Shown here piece by piece: positions 18,989 to 28,876 of a stretch of 64,000 bases of DNA (position 1 is the stretch's first letter; each line of letters opens with the position of its first letter). Below the pieces are notes generated by a model. That model was not told the DNA's origin. It saw nothing but the letters and a program-made list of their open reading frames with translations, and made no database searches. The DNA lies in NCBI GenBank assembly GCA_000223315.2, contig AFUS01000004.1, forward strand, positions 124,001-188,000, given 5' to 3'. Position numbers and translations under genes: made by a program. This stretch comes from Parvimonas sp. oral taxon 393 str. F0440. GTDB lineage: Bacteria > Bacillota > Clostridia > Tissierellales > Peptoniphilaceae.

Positions 18989-20092
18989 TTATTTTTTAAG
19001 AAATTTCTTACTGATTAATACAGCAGGAACTCTTTTGTTTCTGATTTCAACTTGAACTTCGTTTCCTATTTCAGCTTGATCTGCATCAACAATTACATTT
19101 GCAATAGTTTTGCCCAATGTAGGTGACATATAACCAGTTGTAACAAATCCGATTTCTTTATCGCCTTTGAATACTTTTGCACCATGTCTTGCAATACCTT
19201 TACCAGTTAATTCAAGACCGATTAATTTTCTAGGAACGCCGGCTTCTTTAAGTTTAGTTAAAGCAGCCTTACCGATGAAATCAGCTTCTTGTTTTAATTT
19301 AACGAAATATCCAAGACCTGCTTCAAGTGGAGTAATAACGTCGTCCATTTCATTTCCATAAAGTGGAAGAGACGCTTCAAATCTTAGAGTATCTCTACAG
19401 CCTAAACCACAAGGAACAACTCCATCTTCCTTACCAATTTTAAGTATTTCATCCCATAATTTATTAATATCTTCACCTGAACCGTAAACTTCAAATCCGT
19501 CTTCACCTGTATAACCTGTACGTGAAACTAGGAATTTTCCACAATCTCCAAGTTCAACATTTTCTTTAAAAGTAAAGAATTTTATTTCATTTGCTAAATC
19601 AACATTTTTAGCTAATTTTTGTAATACTTTTTCAGCCTTAGGGCCTTGTAATGCAATTTGTGCAGTTTCTGATGAAATATTTTTAATTTCTACATCGTAG
19701 TTTCCTTTTTGTTTTAAGAACCAATCAAAGTCTTTATCTGTATTTGCAGCATTAACTACAATGTACATATCATCTTGACCTTTTCTATAAACTAGTAAAT
19801 CATCAACAACTCCACCATTTTCATTACATAATAAAGAGTAAATAACTTGTCCGTCACCAATAGTTCCTAAATCATTAGTGATTAAATGATTTACATAGTC
19901 AAAAGCATCTTTACCTTTAACAGTAACTTCTCCCATATGTGAAACGTCGAATAAACCAGCGTTATTTCTAACAGCATGATGTTCAGGAGCTAATCCTTCA
20001 TATTTAACAGGTAATAACCAACCTGCGTAATCAACAACTTCTCCTCCATATGAAACGTGTTTGTCGTACAATGGTGTTTTTTGTGCAGCCAT
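18989..20092 (-). CDS. gcvT: Aminomethyltransferase (glycine cleavage T-protein)
   Basis: 367 residues. VNHLITNDLG, GVVDDLLVYR and SRTGYTGEDGFEV are T-protein hallmarks, the conserved aspartate that protonates folate lies in NAANTDKD, and the C-terminal barrel domain ends near VLISKKFLKK. It moves the aminomethyl carbon from lipoyl-GcvH to tetrahydrofolate. First gene of the operon; AAGGAGG precedes the ATG. No glycine riboswitch core is visible in the 650-base AT-rich region upstream. Confidence 0.95.
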   Translation of the reverse strand: MAAQKTPLYDKHVSYGGEVVDYAGWLLPVKYEGLAPEHHAVRNNAGLFDVSHMGEVTVKGKDAFDYVNHLITNDLGTIGDGQVIYSLLCNENGGVVDDLLVYRKGQDDMYIVVNAANTDKDFDWFLKQKGNYDVEIKNISSETAQIALQGPKAEKVLQKLAKNVDLANEIKFFTFKENVELGDCGKFLVSRTGYTGEDGFEVYGSGEDINKLWDEILKIGKEDGVVPCGLGCRDTLRFEASLPLYGNEMDDVITPLEAGLGYFVKLKQEADFIGKAALTKLKEAGVPRKLIGLELTGKGIARHGAKVFKGDKEIGFVTTGYMSPTLGKTIANVIVDADQAEIGNEVQVEIRNKRVPAVLISKKFLKK

Positions 20093-20739
20093 ATCAAATT
20101 CCTCCTTAAATTTAATAGAAATTAATTACCTCTAATAAGATAACCTACTTTCCTTAAGGTAATTATATTATAAAAAACAAAAAATACAATAGTCTTTTTC
20201 TAAAATTCTAAAAAGTTCTTTACTAAACTAAAACTATTATTCATATAATTAACAAAATAGGGCTATTTTAAAATAAAAACGTTTTAATTTTAACTTATAG
20301 ATTAGTAATATACGAAAATTATACCCTAAATAATTACAAAATAATATAAAAATATAAAACTTTTTTTAAAAATATTTAAAATATTTTATCTACAAACTAA
20401 ATATTGATAAGATTTACTATAACTATTGATAAAATAATAAAAAATTATTTTTAATATATTTAAAAATATAATTAAAATAAAATTTTTTTATAAAAATTTT
20501 TTAATTATACAAAGATTATGTTACAAAAGTTAAAATATACAGAAAAAATGACTTTTTGTCAAAAACTTTTTTTAGAAATTTATATCTTGTTAAAAATATT
20601 TTTTAAAAGTTTAATCAAATTTTTTTATCTAAAAACAAAATATCGTTATTCAAATATTTTTAAAATTTATATTTCGGGTATAAAATTTTTGTGATATAAT
20701 TATAAAAGAATAATACAAATTATTATCGAGGAGGTTATT
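20093..20739. other. Very AT-rich divergent intergenic region
   Basis: About 650 bases with no credible coding frame. On the minus strand a TATAAT lies in TATAATATAATTACC about 70 bases before gcvT. On the plus strand GATATAAT at about 20693-20700 serves the next gene. The rest is A/T runs; I see no glycine riboswitch, T-box or repeat. Confidence 0.6.
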
Positions 20740-21853
20740 ATGAAAAAATTGGACTTTTAGTAAATCCTATTGCCGGAATGGGTGGTAGAGTAGGACTTAA
20801 AGGAACTGATGGAGAAGGTATTTTAGAAAAAGCAATAGCACTTGGTGCTGTTCAAGAAGCTCCTGAAAAAGCTAAAAAGGCATTGAGGAAAGTTGTTGAG
20901 TTAAAAGACAAATTTAAAGTCTTTACTGCAAGTGGACTTATGGGAGAAGAAGAATGTAAAGAGCTTGGCTTAGATTATGAAATTGTTTATAATGCCTCTG
21001 AAAAATCATCAGTTACTGATTCAAGAGAACTTTTAAAATACTTTTTAGAAAATGGCATTGAATTGATTTTCTTTGTAGGTGGAGACGGAACAGCAAGAGA
21101 TGTTTATTCAGTTATAGAAGATAAGATTCCGGTAATTGGAGTACCTGCGGGAGTAAAAATTCACTCACCTGTTTATGGAAACACTCCTGAACAAGCAGGA
21201 AGTCTTCTTTTTGAAGTTATAAATGGAGTGGAGCTTCCGGTAATTGAAAAAGATGTCGTTGATATTGACGAAGACGCTTTTAGGGATGATAGAGTAGAAG
21301 TTAGACTTTATGGTTATCTAAGAGTTCCTTTTGATCAAAGATATTTACAAAATAAAAAATCACAAACTCCTCAATCAGATAGCGACGCTCAAGTTTCAAT
21401 TGCCTGTGATGTAATAGATGGTATGAAAGATGATATTTTCTATATAATTGGATCCGGAACAACTCCTATGTATATCATGAAAGAATTGGATTTACCTTAT
21501 ACTGTATTAGGTGTTGATATAATTAAAATAAAAAACTTGTAAAAAAAGATTGTAGTGAAAAAGATATACTTGAAGTAATTGGAGATGAAAGAGCTATTTT
21601 GATTGTAACTCCGATGGGTGGACAAGGTTATGTATTTGGACGTGGAAATCAACAATTAAGTGCAAATGTTTTAAGAAAAATCGACAAAAAAGATATTATA
21701 ATAATTGCAACAAACGGGAAACTTGAGAGTATAACATCAGGTCATCTCGTAGCTTATACAATGGACGAAGAAATAGATAAGAAATTAAAAGGCTACTATA
21801 GGGTTAAAATTGGATATGAAAGAGAAAAAATGATGTTAGTAGATAATGAATAA
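20740..21853 (+). pseudogene. ATP-NAD/AcoX kinase-family protein, two frameshifts
   Basis: With one A added in 20743-20748 and one in 21530-21535 the sequence reads as a single protein of about 370 residues: [25 protein letters not shown], then FFVGGDGTARDV, VPAGVKIHSPVYGNTP and VTPMGGQGYVFGRGNQQLS. These are the NAD-kinase fold (GGDGT) and the late GGQGYVFGRGNQ block of the AcoX/ATP-NAD kinase-like family found in anaerobes. The phosphate acceptor is not known. AGGAGG sits before the ATG, which supports the true start despite the shift six bases later. Both defects are one base short in an A run. Confidence 0.8.
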
Positions 21854-22022
21854 TAAATTAGGCGATAGAAATATCGTCTTTTTTTATATATTATCTAAAC
21901 AATATGATTTTATAACTTAAGCATATTAATTTAATTAGTTATTGTTTTAAACTTTGTATAAAATTTCTATATATTTTTATTTAGTACTACCTTTTTGGGC
22001 TAAAGTATGTTATAATAATATT

Positions 22023-22181
22023 GTCTAAGGTTCCTGTTTAATTATACCTACATTTTTTATAAGGGATTACGGAGTTCTTACTTTGATGGCAGCCTTTTTT
22101 AAGGAAACCGTGAGATTTAAGACAGTTTGCCCACCTTCAATTGCGAAGGTCTATAAAATGACAGGAACCGAAAGACTTTTT
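22023..22181 (+). ncRNA. Structured RNA, candidate 6S RNA
   Basis: The segment folds into one long hairpin: outer stem GTCT / AGAC plus GGTTCCTGT (22029-22037) / ACAGGAACC (22161-22169), a large central loop whose 3' strand holds hairpin ACCTTC-AATTGC-GAAGGT, and an apical stem ACGG..TTCTT / AAGGA..CCGT. A T run follows the closing stem and TATAAT lies about seven bases upstream of the 5' end. A closed terminal stem, central bubble with 3'-side hairpin and apical arm, at about 155 nt, is the plan of 6S RNA, the decoy that binds housekeeping RNA polymerase. Sequence identity to a known 6S was not checked. Confidence 0.5.
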
Positions 22182-22212
22182 AATAAGATAATAAATGATT
22201 AGGGGGTTTTTT

Positions 22213-22581
22213 ATGAGCTTAGCAAAGTATATTGAACAAAGACGTTTAGAAAGAGAAAGAGAAGTTAGAAGAAAAATAAGAAAAGAAAAATTATCCAATG
22301 CTGCAAAGATTACAGTTGGAGCTGCTGTTGGTGCAGGAATTGGTATCTTATTTGCTCCTAAGTCAGGGAAAGAAACAAGAGAAGATATTGTTAAAGCAAC
22401 TAAAGACGGTGTTGAATATGTAAGTGAAAATGTAAATAATGCTGTTAAAGTTGTTGCTGATAAAGCTAAAGAAGTTAAAGAAGCTGTTGAAGAAAAATAT
22501 GATGATTTCACTAATAGAAATATGACTGAAATTTCTCCGGAAGTTGAAGAAATGGATATAACAGAATCAACAGAAGAATAG
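22213..22581 (+). CDS. YtxH-domain protein
   Basis: 122 residues. A basic N-terminus, then the YtxH signature AAVGAGIGILFAPKSGKETREDI (glycine-rich membrane-like segment plus APKSGKETR), then an acidic helical tail. Family members are small stress-associated membrane-anchored proteins of unknown biochemistry. The start has a strong AGGGGG site. It lies 10 bases upstream of a helical membrane protein, a pairing common in Firmicutes. Confidence 0.8.
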   Translation: MSLAKYIEQRRLEREREVRRKIRKEKLSNAAKITVGAAVGAGIGILFAPKSGKETREDIVKATKDGVEYVSENVNNAVKVVADKAKEVKEAVEEKYDDFTNRNMTEISPEVEEMDITESTEE

Positions 22582-22591
22582 TGAGGGAAAA

Positions 22592-23062
22592 ATGGTAACA
22601 ATAGATTTAGATTTAACTTTAAGAGTTATTCTTTATTTAGTTGCAATAGTTTGCTTGTTAGCTTGTATTTGTTTCTTCACTAAGTTAATAAAATTTTTCG
22701 GAAGAATGAATACCATTTTGGAAAAGAGCGAAGAAAGTTTGGTTTCAGTTGCTGAAAAATTGCCAAGCCTGGTTGAAAATGCTGACAAAGCTGTCACTAA
22801 TGCAAATGAAATTCTTGAAAAAACTGATGAAATTTTAGTTAATACAAAGGATGATGTAATTGACAGTGTTGAAAATGTAAGTTCAACACTTGAAAATGTA
22901 AGAGATATTACTGAGGATATTAATATATCTACAAGATTTGTTGCAGAACAAGTTGTGGATACTACAATGGATATTAGAGAAAATGTTGACATTGTCATCG
23001 ATAAGGTTGACATGATTATGAATATTGTAGAAACTATAAGATCTTTTTTTAGAAAAAAATAA
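22592..23062 (+). CDS. DUF948-like membrane-anchored helical protein
   Basis: 156 residues: one N-terminal membrane segment (about 9-30), then a long helix with repeated hydrophobic-polar heptads (SLVENADKAVTNANEILEKTDEIL and on), like the YtxG/DUF948 proteins next to YtxH. Probably a cytoplasmic coiled coil anchored in the membrane. No enzymatic motif. Same operon as the YtxH gene. Confidence 0.7.
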   Translation: MVTIDLDLTLRVILYLVAIVCLLACICFFTKLIKFFGRMNTILEKSEESLVSVAEKLPSLVENADKAVTNANEILEKTDEILVNTKDDVIDSVENVSSTLENVRDITEDINISTRFVAEQVVDTTMDIRENVDIVIDKVDMIMNIVETIRSFFRKK

Positions 23063-23119
23063 TTTTTATAATATCGACTTTTTCTAATTTCTATTTTTTT
23101 ATAAAGATGGGAGGACATC

Positions 23120-23872
23120 ATGGGAGTTATAGGAAAATTGGAATTGTTAGAATCGTTGTATAAAATTGGAGAGGGCAAGGCTAATTATAAACTTCATAAA
23201 ATGCTGATTTTAGCTTTTTTAGCTGGTATGTTTATTGCCTTGAGTGGACTTTCTTATATAGTTGTTAATACGGGAATGGCGAGTTTAAATGCCACTTATG
23301 GAAAATTTATCTCCGGAGTTTGTTTCTCTTTTGGGCTTTTTGCCGTAGTTGTTGCCGGTGCTGATTTATTTACAGGAAATGTTTTGATGTTAGCTCCTGC
23401 ATTGGGAAAGAGGATTACATTTCTGAAGATGTTTAGAAATTGGGTATCTGTTTACTTATTTAATTTTGTCGGTGCGATTTTTGTGTCACTAATTATTTAT
23501 TTTGCAAGTGTATTGTCGCCACAAATGCTAGAATTTTTGCATAAGATTACCGTTTCAAAAACTACAGAAAGTTTTATAGTACTTTTATTTAAAGGGATAG
23601 GATGTAATATTTTCGTTTGTTTGGGAGTTTGGATGTCTTATGCTTGTAAAGATGGAGTTTCAAAATTCTGCGCTTGTGCAATTTCCGTTATATTGTTCTT
23701 AATTTGCGGATTTGAGCACAGTGTTGCAAATATGTTCTATCTTTCACTATCCGTTATATTATCAGATATAGGTGTGGGAGCGGTTATATATGATTTAATC
23801 CCTGTTACAATAGGAAATATAATTGGTGGAAGTATAGTAGCTATTTGTTATTATTTCGCTTATAGAGATTAG
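23120..23872 (+). CDS. Formate/nitrite transporter (FNT) family channel
   Basis: 250 residues, six membrane segments. ADLFTGNVL matches the FNT segment after TM2, and CGFEHSVANMFY carries the central-pore histidine and the NM motif. FNT pentamers move formate, nitrite, lactate or hydrosulfide; the substrate cannot be read from the sequence. GGGAGG precedes the ATG. Followed at 12 bases by a ModE-like regulator. Confidence 0.88.
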   Translation: MGVIGKLELLESLYKIGEGKANYKLHKMLILAFLAGMFIALSGLSYIVVNTGMASLNATYGKFISGVCFSFGLFAVVVAGADLFTGNVLMLAPALGKRITFLKMFRNWVSVYLFNFVGAIFVSLIIYFASVLSPQMLEFLHKITVSKTTESFIVLLFKGIGCNIFVCLGVWMSYACKDGVSKFCACAISVILFLICGFEHSVANMFYLSLSVILSDIGVGAVIYDLIPVTIGNIIGGSIVAICYYFAYRD

Positions 23873-23915
23873 GGGATGTATTAATGTTGGAGTTTCCAAA
23901 AATTTTAATGTAAAA

Positions 23916-24206
23916 TTGACTTTGTATAATGAAGATTATTCATTTGGAAATGGATTATATAGATTACTCTTATTGATTGACGAATATAAATCAGTCAATA
24001 GAGCTTGTAAAGAAATGAAAATGGCATATTCCAAAGCCTATAAAATGATAATTCGTTCTGAAAAGGATTTGAATTGTAAACTTCTGGTTGGTAAAATCGG
24101 AGGAAAAGGTGGTGGAGGTTCAACACTAACTGAAGAGGCTAGAAAACTAATGTCATTTTATGAACAAATTAATAAAAAACAAAAGAATTTGTTGAAAAAG
24201 AAATAG
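23916..24206 (+). CDS. ModE/LysR-type winged-helix DNA-binding protein
   Basis: About 97 residues matching the N-terminal winged helix of ModE: GNGLYRLLLLIDEYKSVNRACKEMKMAYSKAY is the helix-turn-helix with the typical 'A-C-K-E-M-x-M-S-Y' pattern, and GGKGGGGSTLTEEA is the wing. No molybdate-binding MOP domain follows, so it is the short regulator type. The visible TTG start has no ribosome site. An ATG at 23884 with AGGGG would give the start MLEFPKNFNVKLTLYNE if the A5 run at 23898-23902 had one more base, so the real gene probably spans 23884-24206. Confidence 0.7.
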   Translation: MTLYNEDYSFGNGLYRLLLLIDEYKSVNRACKEMKMAYSKAYKMIIRSEKDLNCKLLVGKIGGKGGGGSTLTEEARKLMSFYEQINKKQKNLLKKK

Positions 24207-24229
24207 CAAATTTTAAAAATGAAATTAAT

Positions 24230-24262
24230 AAAGCGGAGAAGTAAAAACTCTCCGTTTTTTGT
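24230..24262 (+). terminator. Terminator after the ModE-like gene
   Basis: Stem CGGAGA / TCTCCG with a nine-base loop and a T6 run. Confidence 0.65.
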
Positions 24263-24383
24263 TAAAAATAAAATTTTACATTCAATTGATGAAAAATGTT
24301 GTGAAAATTTGGATAATTATGGGATTAAAATAAAAAATGGGTATATAATAAATGTAAAAATAAAAAAAAGGAGGTCTTTTAAG

Positions 24384-24719
24384 ATGGATCATGTAAAAGG
24401 ATTACAAAATGTTGTAGAAAACTCAAAAAATTTAGGTGGAGCTCTACCTAACGAAATGAAAGCTTTTAGCGATCTTTTTGGAGCAGTTTTTAAGGATGGA
24501 GCATTAACTGTAAAAGAAAAAGAATATATTGCACTTGGAATTGCAGTAGCTGTTCGTTGTGAAGGTTGTATTGAAGCTCATGTAAGAAATCTTATTAATC
24601 TAAAAGTTACAAGAGAAGAAATTGCCGGAATTATTTCCGTTGCGGTTCTTATGGGCGGAGGACCTTCAACTATTTATGGAGGAAAGGCATTAGAAGCATT
24701 TGACCAATTGTCTAAATAA
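24384..24719 (+). CDS. Carboxymuconolactone decarboxylase/AhpD-like protein
   Basis: 111 residues of the CMD/AhpD fold. CEGCIEAHVRNLI carries the CxxC pair followed by histidine three residues later, the thiol-peroxidase-type active site (CxxC...H), and LTVKEKEYIALGIAVA is the usual helix before it. Such proteins act as alkylhydroperoxidases or thiol-disulfide partners. AAAGGAGG precedes the ATG; the longer open frame upstream overlaps a terminator and is rejected. Confidence 0.85.
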   Translation: MDHVKGLQNVVENSKNLGGALPNEMKAFSDLFGAVFKDGALTVKEKEYIALGIAVAVRCEGCIEAHVRNLINLKVTREEIAGIISVAVLMGGGPSTIYGGKALEAFDQLSK

Positions 24720-24760
24720 TGTAAATAATAAAAACAACTTTAAAAAGTAGTGAATTTTTT

Positions 24761-24801
24761 ACTGCACCCCAAATTTTAATAGGAAATGGGTGCAGTTTTT
24801 A
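24761..24801 (+). terminator. Terminator after AhpD-like gene
   Basis: Stem ACTGCACCC / GGGTGCAGT followed by T5. Confidence 0.7.
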
Positions 24802-24873
24802 TGTCTAAATTTATGATAAAGGATGATAATTAAATTTTAATACATAATATTTAGAAATAGTTGATTTCTAGAG

Positions 24874-24905
24874 AAAAAAACTCCTAATAATGTAGGAGTT
24901 TTTCT
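24874..24905 (-). terminator. Terminator of the hyd operon
   Basis: Stem AAAACTCCTA / TAGGAGTTTT just after the hydF stop on the minus strand. Confidence 0.7.
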
Positions 24906-24909
24906 AAAT

Positions 24910-26090
24910 TTAATAGTCAATATATTCTAAAATGCCATTTAGTTTTGCGATGGCAATACCATAGTTAGTAATTGGAATTTTCTGATTAATTGCCTGTTCA
25001 ACACGACTCATTACATGCTTTTTGTTAAACATACAAGCACCACAATGAATAATTACATCGTAGTGACTTAAATCTTTTGGAAAGTCATTTCCGGAAACAA
25101 TGTCGATTTTTAAATCCGGATGAATTTTTTTGCGTAATAATCTGGGCAATTTTACTCTTCCTATGTCTTCTTTAAGTGGTTTATGAGCACAGGCTTCTGC
25201 AATTAAAACTTTTGAGTTTTCATCCAAAGAATCCAATTTTTGTGAGCCACGAATAAATTCCTCAATATCTCCTTTGTACTTTGAAAAAAGAACAGAAAAA
25301 GAAGTCAATAAACTATTCTTTGGTTTTTTTGGAAATACTTTTGCAAATAATTGAGAATCCGTAATAATTAAGTTTGGAGCTTTTGTTAAAGCTTCAAGAG
25401 CTTGATCAAACTGTTCAAAACTTGTGGAAATTACAACGCATTTATTATCCAGTAAATCGCGAATTGTCTGCACCTGTGGTAAAATCAATCTCCCTTTTGG
25501 AGCTTGAATATCTTGAGGCATTACTAATAATACAGTATCAAGTGGTTTGACAAGATGAGCACAGATTGACTCTTCTTTTTCTAAGTCTTTACTTATATTT
25601 TGAAATTCTTTTAACAAGATGTCAAGATTTTCTTTATTCAATGCACTGACACAAATAGGCTTCTTTTTGAATTCATTTTCTATTTCAATTGTTATCTTTT
25701 TGCTATCAACAATATCTGATTTATTAATTACAAAAATAATTGGTATATTTTTTCTTCTAAATAATTAATCCATTCTCTCTCTTTTTCAAAGGAATTATCG
25801 CCAAATAATAATACGGCAATATCTGTCTGTTCAATAACTTGTTTTGTAAGTTCAATTCTTTCATTTCCAAGAATACTATCATCGTCAAATCCTGCTGTAT
25901 CAATTAAAAGACAAGGACCTACCGGATGAATTTCAATTGCTTTTTTAACAGGATCTGTCGTTGTTCCCTTCTGTTCGGATACAAGAGATATAGTTTGATT
26001 TGCAATTGCATTGATAAGGGAAGATTTACCGACATTAGTTTTTCCAAAAAAGGCGATATGAATTCTATTTGCGTTTGGAGTTGTTTGCAA
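24910..26090 (-). pseudogene. hydF: [FeFe]-hydrogenase maturation GTPase HydF, frameshifted
   Basis: Two frames join if one A (T on the plus strand) is added in the T6 run 25748-25753, giving about 393 residues. N-terminal GTPase: FGKTNVGKSSLINA (G1), GTTTDP (G2/G3 region), DTAGFDD, and NKSD after the repair. The C-terminal part has the [4Fe-4S] ligands EACAH and IHCGAC. HydF is the scaffold on which the 2Fe sub-cluster is built before delivery to hydrogenase HydA. It starts 17 bases after hydG. The fault is a single missing base; the rest looks well conserved, so the gene is probably functional in the cell. Confidence 0.9.
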
Positions 26091-26107
26091 TTTGTTTCCT
26101 CCTTATC

Positions 26108-27528
26108 TTAAAATCTAAAGTCACGAGAACCATGTTCCATTTGACGAATATAGTCTTCTGAACGTTTTTTAATCTTTGGATTAAGAATATTTTCCAATTC
26201 TCTTTTTACAAGTTGTTCTCCAAGTTTTTTGTTTGTGGAGATGCATAGTCAATAAGATACTCAGTCAAAGTCATAAGCGAATTAGGCTGACATACATTTC
26301 CAATTTGGCCTGATTTTGCAAGAGACATAAAGCGATCTCCGGTACGACCTGCTCTGTAACAAGCTGTACAGAAACTAGGAATATAACCTGATTCCATTAA
26401 CCAATACATAATTTCATCAAGAGTACGTTTATCACTTGTATCAAATTGAGCGGAGCTTTCTTCTTCTAATTCTCTTTCGGCATATCCTCCAACACTTGTA
26501 AAGGATCCGCCACTTATTTGAGAAACACCGATTTCTAAAACATCTTTACGAGATTCGGCAGATTCTCTTGTTGAAATAATCATTCCAGTATATGGTGTAG
26601 AAATACGAATTAATGCAACAATTTTTTTAAATAGGGAATCGACAATTGCTTCCGGAAATTCATTGATGTCGATGTCATCTGCAGGACGAATACGGGGAAC
26701 ACTTATTGTATGAGGACCTACTCCAAATTTTGCCTCTAAATGTTCTGCATGCATAATCAATCCTACAAAATCATAGCGATATTTATAAAGCCCGAACAAT
26801 ACACCTATACCTACATCGTCAATATCTCCTTCCATTGCACGATCCATCGCCTCTGTATGATATGCATAATTATGTTTTGGACCTGTTGGATGAAGAGCTT
26901 CGTATGTATCTTTATGGTATGTTTCTTGAAATAGGATATAGGTACCGATTCCTGCTTGTTCAAGTTTTTTATAATTTTCAACAGAAGTAGCTGCAATATT
27001 TACATTGACACGACGTATTGCTCCATTTTTATGATGGATATTATAGATAGTATCAATACTTTCCAGAATGTACTCGATTGGGGAGTGAATAGGATCCTCT
27101 CCAGCTTCTAATGCAAGTCTTTTATGTCCCATATCCTGTAATGCAATTACTTCTTTTCTAATTTCTTCCTGTGTTAATTTTTTCGGCGAATATGTGTATT
27201 CTTTTTATGATAAGGGCAGTAAAGACAACCATTTACACAATAATTGGATAAATAAAGCGGTGCGAATAATACAATTCTTTTTCCGTATATACCTTCTTTT
27301 ATTTCTTTTGCAAGTTCAAACATTTCAGAGAGAATTTGTTTATCCTCACATTCTAATAATAGTGCAGCTTCACGATGTGTAAGTCCTTGTCGTTTTTTCC
27401 TTTTTCCAACACTTTACGCATTAACTCTAAATTATTTTTGTTTTTTGTGCATATTCTATCGTATCTAAAATTTCTTGATTATTTATAAATTCTTCTGCAT
27501 GACTGGATGCAGGATTATATTTTGCCAT
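26108..27528 (-). pseudogene. hydG: [FeFe]-hydrogenase maturase HydG (2-iminoacetate synthase), four frameshifts
   Basis: The start is the ATG at 27528 with AGGAGG upstream (MAKYNPASSHAEEF). Four T6 runs (27441-27446, 27393-27398, 27178-27183, 26225-26230) each need one more T to keep frame; with that the full protein of about 473 residues is restored: CVNGCLYC is the radical SAM CX3CX2C site, the barrel runs through GEDPIHSP and GIGVLFGLYKYRYDF, and the C-terminal CTACYRAGRTGDRFM supplies the second cluster. HydG cleaves tyrosine to make the CO and cyanide ligands of the H-cluster. Every conserved motif is intact, so under-called homopolymers are more likely than decay. Confidence 0.9.
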
Positions 27529-27603
27529 ATTTATCCTCCTTTAGTCAGTATGAGCCTTGTTGTTATAATTAATTTTATGATTTAATTAAATTATTATGTA
27601 CAA

Positions 27604-28599
27604 TTATCTCGGTATTTTTTCAAGAGTTCGAATTGCTAACTCCAATTCTTTTCTTTCTTCTTCAATGTTTTTTACATTGATATCAGTTGGATAGATTTCA
27701 TAAAGTTTTACATATTCAGGTGGGGTAACTTTTCGCATAATTACATTTGCACCACAGGAGAATAAATTATTATTTTCTTTACTATCCAATACACCAAGTG
27801 AAGTTGTTGCAGGTAAGTTTGCCTTCGGCAAGATGATTCTGGTAATGGCAACAGCTTTTTTTGTAAGTTCCGTACTACCGGCAGAATAATTATTTAGTTC
27901 CGTCTCCGGATGTGGAATAAAAGGACCAATTCCTGCCATATCACATTGCAAATCATAAAGAAGAAAAATATCCTTTGCGATTGTTTCCAAACTTTGAGTA
28001 GGTAGTCCAATCATAAAACCGCCACCGCTTTCATATCCGAGTTTTTTGAGATTTCTCAGACATTCTGTACGATTTACAAGAGTTCCACAAGGGTGAAGTC
28101 TATCATAGAGCAAGTCATCTGCCGTTTCGTGTTTTAGTAAATATCTATCCGCTCTGCACTCTTTTAAATATGTAAGTTCTTCAAAAGTTTTTTCTCCACA
28201 GCTTAATGTAATAAACATATCCACTTGTTTCTTTATTTCCTTTATGATAAATCCCAATTTTTCTACTGTAAAATACGAATCTTCTCCCGATTGAAGTACA
28301 GCGGTTAAATATCCCGCTTTTCTTGCTTCTATAGCTGTATGTATTATCTCTTTTTCTGTCATTCGATAACGCTTGGCAGAAGAATTGGTAGAATTTAATC
28401 CACAGTATTTACATTTTCTTTTGCAGTAATTTGAAAATTCTACAATAGCTCTAATATCAATATATTTTCCGTGATTAAGATAATTTATTTTATCTGCATA
28501 TTCAAACACCGAAGAAAAATCATCTAATTCAAGTAGGGATAGAATATTCTTTACAGAAATATCATCTAGGAGTTTTTGAATTTTCGGATGTATATTCAA
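27604..28599 (-). CDS. hydE: [FeFe]-hydrogenase maturase HydE (radical SAM)
   Basis: 331 residues. EFSNYCKRKCKYCGLN has the CX3CX2C cluster motif; LQSGED, YLLKHETAD and GFMIGLPTQS follow as in HydE. It acts on the cysteine-iron precursor to build the dinuclear sub-cluster with HydG and HydF. The start is TTG with AGGAG upstream, four bases after the regulator's stop, so the genes are coupled. No second-cluster cysteines are obvious at the C-terminus; that cluster is dispensable in this family. Confidence 0.92.
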   Translation of the reverse strand: MNIHPKIQKLLDDISVKNILSLLELDDFSSVFEYADKINYLNHGKYIDIRAIVEFSNYCKRKCKYCGLNSTNSSAKRYRMTEKEIIHTAIEARKAGYLTAVLQSGEDSYFTVEKLGFIIKEIKKQVDMFITLSCGEKTFEELTYLKECRADRYLLKHETADDLLYDRLHPCGTLVNRTECLRNLKKLGYESGGGFMIGLPTQSLETIAKDIFLLYDLQCDMAGIGPFIPHPETELNNYSAGSTELTKKAVAITRIILPKANLPATTSLGVLDSKENNNLFSCGANVIMRKVTPPEYVKLYEIYPTDINVKNIEEERKELELAIRTLEKIPR

Positions 28600-28603
28600 T
28601 GAA

Positions 28604-28858
28604 TTACTCCTTTGATTTTGTATAGGATGTTTTTACATTAACACCCTCTAACATTCCCAATTTTCCGGATAAGCTGTTAATAACATTTGTAGGTGCATCG
28701 ATGATAATGCTTATTAGAGAAACACCTCTTGTCTTGTAGGGAATTCCCATTATACTTACAATATAAGAACCATATTCGTGCAAAATATCATTAATAGTAT
28801 TTGCTTTTGTTAGGTCTTCTACAATAATTCCGATTAAAGCTAAGCGATTTTCTTGCAT
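28604..28858 (-). CDS. TM1266-family iron-only hydrogenase system regulator
   Basis: 84 residues beginning MQENRLALIGIIVED, the ACT/NikR-C-like fold of the family that sits with hydE/F/G in many anaerobes; HEYGSYIVSIMGIPY and VSLISIIID follow. There is no DNA-binding domain, so the word regulator reflects gene context. I used the inner ATG because AAGGAGG lies seven bases upstream; the longer frame runs through a hairpin in the leader. Confidence 0.85.
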   Translation of the reverse strand: MQENRLALIGIIVEDLTKANTINDILHEYGSYIVSIMGIPYKTRGVSLISIIIDAPTNVINSLSGKLGMLEGVNVKTSYTKSKE

Positions 28859-28876
28859 TTTTACCTCCTTTATTCC

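Noticed and set aside
20093-20739. Glycine riboswitch upstream of gcvT
   Set aside because: None of the conserved tandem-aptamer blocks is visible in this AT-rich stretch.
24219-24383. N-terminal extension of the AhpD-like protein
   Set aside because: It covers a terminator and lacks a ribosome site; the ATG at 24384 has AAAGGAGG.
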